Below, one piece after another: positions 12,501-13,724 of a stretch of DNA of 13,724 bases. Location of the stretch: contig JAOXYB010036462.1 in NCBI GenBank assembly GCA_028565635.1, forward strand, positions 1 to 13,724, read 5' to 3'. Numbering within the stretch: the first letter of the stretch is position 1; each line of letters starts with the position of its first letter. The notes under the pieces are model-generated. The model searched no databases. It had not been told where the DNA came from and saw only the letters and a program-made list of their open reading frames with translations. The translations under genes and the position numbers were made by a program. Origin of the DNA: Phoronis ovalis (Eukaryota > Phoronida > Phoronidae).

Positions 12501-12950
12501 GTTTAAGGTTTGCCAGCCAGCCAGACTCGTCTGGGGAACAGACTCAGTTGGTGCTTCTGATGTTAAACGTTACGTAAACCTCTTGATATATTCCAGAAAA
12601 ATCGTGTAGCTGGTGGAAGTGAGTCTATGATGAAGCTGGGAGAAATAATGTTAACAAAAGACCCATTCTACAAACCACCACCATCCACCCCAGACCATGA
12701 ACAAAGTAAGTGCTATGATGTCACATTACACATCTATGATGTCACATTACACATCTGTGATGTCACATTACACATCTATGATGTCACATTACACAACTTG
12801 TAAAAATATGATAGCACTCACCCATTTCAGTGTACAAGAACATATTTCTTATTATATAGAAATTACCAATAACTCCAAGTGTTGTTACTGTCATTTTTGA
12901 ACTTTAGTTAAATACTGAGATAAATTAGGTGTTTGTATATTGCAGGTTAA
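394..12950 (+). CDS. LRRC71: LRRC71-like leucine-rich-repeat protein, 3' part of a split gene (5' end outside window)
   Basis: This span covers the joined coding exons listed separately below; most of it is intron. The joined product is about 315 residues without the two possible micro-exons and about 334 with them, and its N terminus is missing. In order it has three ribonuclease-inhibitor-type leucine-rich repeats (LxLxxC/NxIxDxGAxxIA), a Lys/Asp-rich low-complexity linker, a conserved block (SPLLEPVE, PGNRMLLSLNLARNEITDEG), a last degenerate repeat (LMRIALHKNRVAGG) and a short tail after LTKDPFYK. The order of repeats, charged linker, LLEPVE/PGNR block, repeats and a short tail after a Lys/Arg-Asp-Pro motif is what I recall of vertebrate LRRC71; this is from memory, not a search. 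Molecular function is not established; a role in ciliated cells would be speculation. No signal peptide or membrane segment is visible in the part present, so a cytoplasmic protein is inferred. Introns have GT-AG ends and the junction phases agree throughout. Confidence 0.85.
733..764 (+). other. G-rich intronic tract with four G-runs (possible G-quadruplex)
   Basis: G-runs of 4, 7, 5 and 3 are separated by 6-, 1- and 6-base loops in the first complete intron, on the coding strand. This meets the usual G3+N1-7 pattern. Whether it folds in the RNA or DNA is unknown. Confidence 0.6.
905..1094. repeat. Degenerate ~61-68-bp tandem repeat, 3 copies
   Basis: Copies begin near 905, 966 and 1034. 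They share CTTAATTATCGATAATGTAC, then AATTT..GAGAAAAG.CTTCAGATTCTGCATGAGA. The second copy has a ~7-bp insertion and the third is the most diverged. Each copy contains the near-palindrome ATTATCGATAAT. Intronic. Confidence 0.9.
1196..1372 (+). CDS. LRRC71: LRRC71-like exon: leucine-rich repeat 3 and start of charged linker
   Basis: The acceptor is AATTAG at 1190-1195 and the donor GTAAAT at 1373. The exon is 59 codons, phase 0 at both ends. It begins ALRMN, which completes the helix of the previous repeat, then has the repeat LLSLSLASNKISDEGTKKFA. It ends in a polar stretch (EEVVERRKLMSEKG) that leaves the repeat domain. The open frame continues past the donor to a stop at about 1490, but that stretch is not repeat-like and the next exon joins perfectly in phase 0. 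Confidence 0.9.
1668..1775 (+). CDS. LRRC71: LRRC71-like exon: basic Ser/Lys-rich linker
   Basis: The acceptor is TTGTGTTGCAG and the donor GTAAGC. The exon is 36 codons, phase 0 at both ends. It starts PPPSRRADSKDRPG and ends KDKNKRDKSSKKK. The composition indicates a disordered, positively charged linker between the two leucine-rich-repeat blocks. No catalytic motif is present. Confidence 0.85.
1776..2179 (+). other. Intron of 404 bp, no further feature seen
   Basis: AT-rich sequence between the linker exons at 1668 and 2180. I see no repeat, inverted repeat or extra exon in it. Confidence 0.7.
2180..2255 (+). CDS. LRRC71: LRRC71-like exon: Lys/Asp/Gly-rich linker
   Basis: The acceptor is AAAACAG at 2173-2179, with a weak pyrimidine tract. 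The exon encodes GEKDEKLDKTKGTKGGKDEK then TVKKG. I place the donor at 2256 (GAG|GTACAG), which leaves one base, phase 1. The reason is that the exon at 8310 is open only if entered in phase 1. An alternative donor GTAGGT at 2261 would give phase 0 and two more residues, but it breaks the frame at 8310. Confidence 0.75.
2600..2949. mobile_element. Non-autonomous DNA transposon (MITE-like), copy A, degenerate
   Basis: The left end is CCCGGTGGGCACC and the right end GTGCCCCCCCCCGGG, an imperfect terminal inverted repeat. Flanks are CCTTCTTG (2592-2599) and CTTTCTTG (2950-2957), an 8-bp duplication with one mismatch. The interior repeats a unit of the form TTTTACCAT.GGGTAT followed by a T-rich spacer, at least five times. 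There is no coding capacity. The right end (ACCAAGTTTTTTATCAAGTG then a C-run) matches that of 11304-11613, in the same orientation. Eight-base duplications occur with hAT and a few other superfamilies; the superfamily is not assigned. Confidence 0.75.
3086..3103 (+). CDS. Candidate 18-nt micro-exon in LRRC71-like linker
   Basis: An 18-nt segment lies between TGATTACAG and GTTAGT. Entered in phase 1, as the flanking exons demand, it adds six residues (DARGSK) and leaves in phase 1, so inclusion or skipping keeps the frame. It can also be read in phase 0 (MPEVQK), but that chain fails at 8310. The pyrimidine tract is poor, and no transcript evidence is available. Confidence 0.35.
3570..3608. 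repeat. (GT)n-(CA)n dinucleotide tract forming a hairpin
   Basis: A GT run turns into a CA run around TATATA. Positions 3577-3594 are a perfect 18-bp palindrome, TGTGTGTATATACACACA. A microsatellite able to form a cruciform; intronic. Confidence 0.9.
3968..3999. repeat. 16-bp tandem duplication
   Basis: TCTGTTATCCCCTCAG is followed directly by TCTGTCATCCCCTCAG, one mismatch. Both copies are pyrimidine-rich and end in CAG, so they look like splice acceptors, but no supported exon follows. Confidence 0.85.
4678..4716 (+). CDS. Candidate 39-nt micro-exon in LRRC71-like linker
   Basis: It is preceded by TTTGTTTCGGTTTCTATAG and followed by GTTAGT, the same donor as the candidate at 3086. In the required phase 1 it reads VTIQVDKGGRSSG without a stop, and its last base starts the Ala codon finished at 8310. 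A second acceptor (CCAAG at 4685-4689) would shorten it to 27 nt, still divisible by three. The polar, basic content suits the linker but is not diagnostic. Confidence 0.45.
4739..4924. repeat. ~40-bp minisatellite, about 4.4 copies, with embedded palindrome
   Basis: Units start near 4739, 4779, 4831, 4869 and 4909. The core is AATATTTCATGTACTGGTAC, then ATGGTCACGCTGTCACTCTT. The second unit carries a (GGTCAC) triplication. Units 1 and 3 hold the inverted repeat CATGTAC-TG-GTACATG. The array starts 22 bp after the donor of the candidate micro-exon at 4678. The overlapping open frame is repeat translation only. Confidence 0.93.
5106..5432. mobile_element. Possible short inverted-repeat transposon, TTAAGG...GGTAGC ends
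   Basis: The left end TTAAGGACACTAATAGGTAG is matched by the reverse complement of the right end at 5405-5430 (AAGGCGACTAATAGGAAGCC), with about four mismatches in 22. The right outer flank is CCTTGTA rather than CCTTAA, so the target duplication is unclear. There is no coding capacity. The ends resemble those of 8909-9488. Confidence 0.55.
5433..6574 (+). other. Intronic stretch, no gene recognised
   Basis: AT-rich sequence inside the longest intron. The only item noted is a possible 12-nt exon-like segment at 6527-6538 (see findings). Minus-strand open frames at 6196-6393 and 6510-6707 look random in composition. Confidence 0.6.
6575..6907. mobile_element. Intact-looking MITE with 46-bp terminal inverted repeats and perfect 8-bp target duplication
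   Basis: The 333-bp element starts with CC and nine G and ends with nine C and GG. Terminal inverted repeats are 6575-6620 and 6862-6907, 46 bp with two mismatches. It is flanked by GATCAAGA at 6567-6574 and 6908-6915. Inside are ~30-36-bp internal repeats (CCCTAACGAAGTG, CCCTAAGGGAGTGAG, AAGGAAGTGAG, CCCTAACGAAGTG, each followed by an A-rich run) and a 20-bp palindrome. The open frame at 6594-6893 is an accident of the element; no transposase is encoded, so it would depend on a partner elsewhere. The 8-bp duplication suggests a hAT-like mechanism, but the G-run ends are not typical of it. Confidence 0.9.
6804..6823. repeat. Perfect 20-bp palindrome inside the MITE
   Basis: TGCGTAACGCGCGTTACGCA equals its own reverse complement over all 20 bases. 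It has four CpG in an otherwise CpG-poor neighbourhood, and lies near the right end of the element. Confidence 0.95.
6916..8309 (+). other. Intronic stretch, only a small duplication seen
   Basis: AT-rich intron up to the acceptor at 8309. It holds the 19-bp duplication at 7007-7044. A 78-codon open frame at 7324-7560 has no recognisable family features and no good flanking splice sites in a usable phase. I see no RNA gene. Confidence 0.6.
7007..7044. repeat. 19-bp tandem duplication
   Basis: TCTCCATTTACTGAAGAGT is followed directly by the same sequence with one C/T change. Intronic, function unknown. Confidence 0.9.
8310..8401 (+). CDS. LRRC71: LRRC71-like exon: KDKKG-repeat linker
   Basis: The acceptor follows a run of T (TTTTTTTTGATTTTCAG) and the donor is GTACAT at 8402. 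The exon is open only in one frame: two bases completing a codon, then SVVAETGKTITKGKDKKGKD, KKGTVAQEQE. It is therefore entered in phase 1 and left in phase 0. The duplicated KGKDKKGKDKKG resembles the linker exons at 1668 and 2180 in composition, which supports membership of the same gene. Confidence 0.85.
8402..8908 (+). other. Intronic stretch, no confident feature
   Basis: Intron after the KDKKG exon. The 100-codon open frame at 8462-8764 shows no domain or repeat and no supporting splice sites. A 9-nt exon-like segment at 8808-8816 is discussed under findings. Confidence 0.6.
8909..9488. mobile_element. Non-autonomous inverted-repeat element, ~580 bp, TTAA at both outer ends
   Basis: Positions 8907-8930 and the reverse complement of 9467-9490 match at 22 of 24 bases: AATTAAGGTGGCGTATGGGT (AGCT) against AATTAAGGTGACGAATGGGT (AGCT). 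The outer TTAA at each end could be a target duplication, as in piggyBac or Kolobok elements, or simply part of the inverted repeat; the palindromic TTAA makes this undecidable here. There is no coding capacity. A small hairpin (CAATTTAA...TTTAAATTG) sits near 9160-9193. Confidence 0.75.
9491..10000 (+). other. Intronic stretch, nothing recognised
   Basis: AT-rich sequence between the inverted-repeat element and the minisatellite. I see no exon, repeat or RNA structure that I can support. Confidence 0.65.
10001..10445. repeat. 27-29-bp minisatellite, 16 copies, with higher-order pattern
   Basis: The consensus unit is CAGGACACAAAACAACGTTT then ATATTCAT. I count sixteen copies: one of 29 bp, eleven of 28 and four of 27. 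Diagnostic variants are CAACG/CAATG, CAGG/CATG, GACAC/GACAG and a one-A deletion. The order of variants in copies 6-11 (short, GACAG, standard, CATG, CATG, standard) recurs in copies 12-16 with one unit missing, so a block of several units was duplicated. Copies are contiguous with no spacers, so this is not a CRISPR array. Open frames across it are repeat translation, not genes. Confidence 0.95.
10446..10934 (+). other. Intronic stretch before the LLEPVE exon, nothing recognised
   Basis: AT-rich sequence leading to the pyrimidine tract and acceptor at 10925-10934. The short open frame at 10600-10782 has no recognisable features. Confidence 0.65.
10935..11040 (+). CDS. LRRC71: LRRC71-like exon: conserved LLEPVE/PGNR block
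   Basis: The acceptor is TTATTTTCAG and the donor a consensus GTAAGT at 11041. The exon enters in phase 0 and leaves in phase 1 (base C at 11040). It encodes PETPDLLSPLLEPVENINGN then LWIPGNRMLLSLNLA. The LLEPVE and PGNR..LLxLNL motifs are the most recognisable LRRC71 signature in the window. The junction cuts the LxLxxN core of a leucine-rich repeat. Confidence 0.92.
11051..11094. repeat. 22-bp tandem duplication just after a splice donor
   Basis: ACGCGATGCCTCCAGGTGCT (CC) is followed by GCGCGATGTCTCCAGATGCT (CG). It is GC-rich compared with its surroundings and begins 10 bp after the donor GTAAGT at 11041. Confidence 0.85.
11178..11286. repeat. ~78-bp direct repeat with AATAAC microsatellite
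   Basis: 11178-11208 and 11256-11286 match at about 26 of 31 bases (TTACCTCCTAACAGCTGTGC against TTACATCCCAACAGATATGC, then AAT.ACAATAA). Between them, from 11197, lies a run of CAATAA/CAATGA hexamers to 11233. The pattern suggests a tandem duplication with expansion of the hexamer in one copy. Confidence 0.75.
11304..11613. mobile_element. Non-autonomous DNA transposon (MITE-like), copy B, perfect 8-bp target duplication
   Basis: Ends are CCCAGGGGGGTAC and GTACCCCCCGGG, flanked by GTAAAGTT at 11296-11303 and 11614-11621. The right half repeats a unit like TTTACCACAGGGTATATTTTTGG. Its right end (GGGCCGCATACCCCTACCAA, then CTTTCTGTCAAGTACCCCCC) is clearly related to that of 2600-2949. A 14-G run at 11385-11398 interrupts the left part. 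There is no coding capacity. The element ends 41 bp, and its duplication 33 bp, before the exon at 11655. Confidence 0.85.
11655..11770 (+). CDS. LRRC71: LRRC71-like exon: leucine-rich repeat completing LNLARNEITDEG
   Basis: The acceptor is TTTGTATTTTACAG and the donor GTGAGC. The first two bases complete the Arg codon opened at 11040, giving LNLARNEITDEGVKAI. There follows the helix LLAVQYQVTLSTMM and the start of the next repeat, GLMRIALH. It leaves in phase 0. A transposon-like insertion ends only 33 bp upstream of the exon (see 11304-11613). Confidence 0.92.
11771..12350 (+). other. Intronic stretch, nothing recognised
   Basis: AT-rich sequence after the exon at 11655. CAATTATTAATAAAA-like blocks near 11895 and 11958 recur (AAACCAATTA followed by TTAATAAAA) and suggest a short ~63-bp duplication. 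Open frames on either strand have no recognisable features. Confidence 0.55.
12351..12541. repeat. Intronic block bounded by CTGTTCCCCA / TGGGGAACAG
   Basis: A perfect 10-bp inverted repeat bounds 191 bp. An extra direct copy of CTGTTCCCCA lies at 12473, and CACCAGC/CCAGCTG motifs recur several times. CCAGACTCGTCTGG near the right end is a small hairpin. It could be an old inverted-repeat element, but no target duplication is visible. Confidence 0.4.
12597..12705 (+). CDS. LRRC71: LRRC71-like exon: last leucine-rich repeat and C-terminal tail
   Basis: The acceptor is ATATATTCCAG and the donor a consensus GTAAGT at 12706. Phase 0 in, phase 1 out. It reads KNRVAGGSESMMKLGEIML, then TKDPFYKPPPSTPDHEQ. 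The repeat core is split from the previous exon at IALH|KNRV. The Lys-Asp-Pro motif followed by a short polar tail is what I recall of the C terminus of the family, so little more coding sequence is expected. Confidence 0.88.
12713..12796. repeat. 21-bp tandem repeat, exactly 4 copies, next to a splice donor
   Basis: Units of CTATGATGTCACATTACACA (T) start at 12713, 12734, 12755 and 12776, with two single-base differences in total. The array begins 7 bp after the donor GT at 12706. Each copy holds TGATGTCA, one base from a CRE site; this is noted only as a coincidence. The period of 21 keeps a frame open (MSHYTS), but it lies in the intron. Confidence 0.93.
12946..12950 (+). CDS. LRRC71: Probable terminal exon: one codon plus stop; 3' UTR follows
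   Basis: After the acceptor TTTGTATATTGCAG, phase-1 entry gives Ser (A|GT) and then TAA at 12948-12950, so the protein would end HEQS. Two other acceptors in the same intron (TTTCAG ending 12829 and ATATAG ending 12860) would give tails of about 9 and 13 residues, also quickly stopped. All three outcomes fit a gene ending here. I saw no AATAAA between 12951 and the window end, so the 3' end of the transcript is undetermined. Confidence 0.45.
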
Positions 12951-13064
12951 AGCATTTGAAGTATCAAGTTCTGCTATTTAATAATCTGCAGCAGGAAATC
13001 AAAAGTAAAGAAGCCATGATGGTGATTACACACCCCAGGGGGCACATACATATATATAATGGAT

Positions 13065-13283
13065 ACAGGGGTGTGCAGCCAAATAGCTCAGTTTTTCGTC
13101 AATATATCCCTAAAAATGAGTCCTCTTTTTTCAAAAATGTCCATAACAATAGGTTATTTTTTCACAATTTCATTTTAAAATTGGGTCTTTTTTGGGACAG
13201 AAATCCCTAAATTTGGGTCTATTTTTGAGACCAAAATCCCTAAAAATGGATAGATATTTTGCGTTTGGCCTGCACACCCCTGT
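13065..13283. mobile_element. Short inverted-repeat element in the 3' flank
   Basis: ACAGGGGTGTGCAGCCAAA at the left is matched by TTTGGCCTGCACACCCCTGT at the right, one indel apart. The interior repeats units like AAATCCCTAAAAATGGGTCT followed by a T-rich run. No clear target duplication is seen next to these ends (TAATGGAT against CTAAAAAT). It has no coding capacity and lies in the presumed 3' UTR or just beyond it. Confidence 0.7.
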
Positions 13284-13634
13284 CTAAAAATATGATCACT
13301 ACCCGAGTTACTCACTCTTCTAACCAGTTCCACTAATCCAGCTGGATTGTGTCACTACTGCATGTGGAACTCATTTAATCGCATATCAATAGGTCAAGGT
13401 CAACACATTATGATGAGCACAGTAAATAGTAAAACTTTGAAGTGTGAAATTGTGTAAGACTGAAGACTGTTAGTAATTTATCCAGCTCTAAAAGCCTTTC
13501 CATTTTTATGGGCCAATAAGATCATAGTTTCGACGATGAATTTGGTAACTAGGGCTTAACTTTTCTCACGCTGAGTCCAACATATCAGAATTTCCCTATC
13601 CAGCAGTGCGTCACTAATGTGACCCTATTTCAAG
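13284..13634 (+). other. 3' flanking stretch, nothing recognised
   Basis: Sequence beyond the last coding exon. I see no exon, RNA gene, canonical polyadenylation signal or repeat that I can support. Confidence 0.6.
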
Positions 13635-13724
13635 CCCGGGGAGGGCACTTGGGTCAAACGGTGGGTCCACATGCGCGAACGAAAAATCGCGTGAAAAGGG
13701 TAGTGTTTTTTCAACCAAGCGCGT
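13635..13724. mobile_element. Left end of a G-run MITE, cut by the window edge
   Basis: CCCGGGGAGGGCACTTGGGT begins the element. The following ...GGGTCCACATGCGCGAAC, then TCGCGTGAAAAGGGTAGTGT and TTTTTCAACCA, aligns with the reverse complement of the right end of 6575-6907 (TCGCGTGAAAGGGTATGTTT, then TTCGAACCA). The two are therefore relatives. The right end and target duplication lie outside the window. Confidence 0.7.

Noticed and set aside
12713-12796. Array of CRE-type regulatory sites (TGATGTCA)
   Set aside because: One base off consensus, created by copying one 21-bp unit at the 3' end of the gene; no independent evidence of regulation.
12929-13210. 93-codon open frame (LKHLKYQVLLFNNLQQEIK...) as the last exon
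   Set aside because: It needs phase-2 entry, while the preceding exon ends in phase 1, and its second half translates an inverted-repeat element.

Overview
The window is AT-rich nuclear DNA from an animal, most likely a marine invertebrate; the phylum cannot be fixed from the sequence, and a mollusc is only a guess. The evidence is a split gene with GT-AG introns, simple and minisatellite repeats, and several short non-autonomous DNA transposons in the introns. Nothing bacterial or viral was seen.

One gene is supported, on the + strand: the 3' part of an LRRC71-like gene (leucine-rich-repeat-containing protein 71). Eight confident coding exons (394-553, 1196-1372, 1668-1775, 2180-2255, 8310-8401, 10935-11040, 11655-11770, 12597-12705) and one probable stop-codon exon (from 12946) join in a consistent reading frame. 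Two leucine-rich-repeat exons come first, then a lysine-rich linker spread over several exons, then a conserved block with PETPDLLSPLLEPVE and PGNRMLLSLNLARNEITDEG, two more repeats and a short tail. The 5' end of the gene lies left of the window. Two micro-exons (3086-3103 and 4678-4716) may lie between the fourth exon and the one at 8310. Both have lengths divisible by three and stay open in the phase that the flanking exons require.

The remaining roughly 90% is intron or 3' flank and is rich in repeats. 1-161 is a 55-bp tandem repeat, 905-1094 a ~61-bp repeat, 4739-4924 a ~40-bp repeat with an embedded palindrome, 10001-10445 a 16-copy 27-29-bp minisatellite, and 12713-12796 a 21-bp repeat. 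Three complete elements (2600-2949, 6575-6907, 11304-11613) have G-run/C-run ends and 8-bp flanking duplications. A fourth, truncated relative begins at 13635. Two others (5106-5432, 8909-9488) share ends reading TTAAGG...GGTAGC, and a further inverted-repeat element sits at 13065-13283 in the 3' flank.

The most interesting signals are the family of G-run-terminated elements with repetitive interiors, the insertion of one of them just 33 bp from a 3' splice site, and the possible micro-exons in the lysine-rich linker. No new multi-gene system was found.
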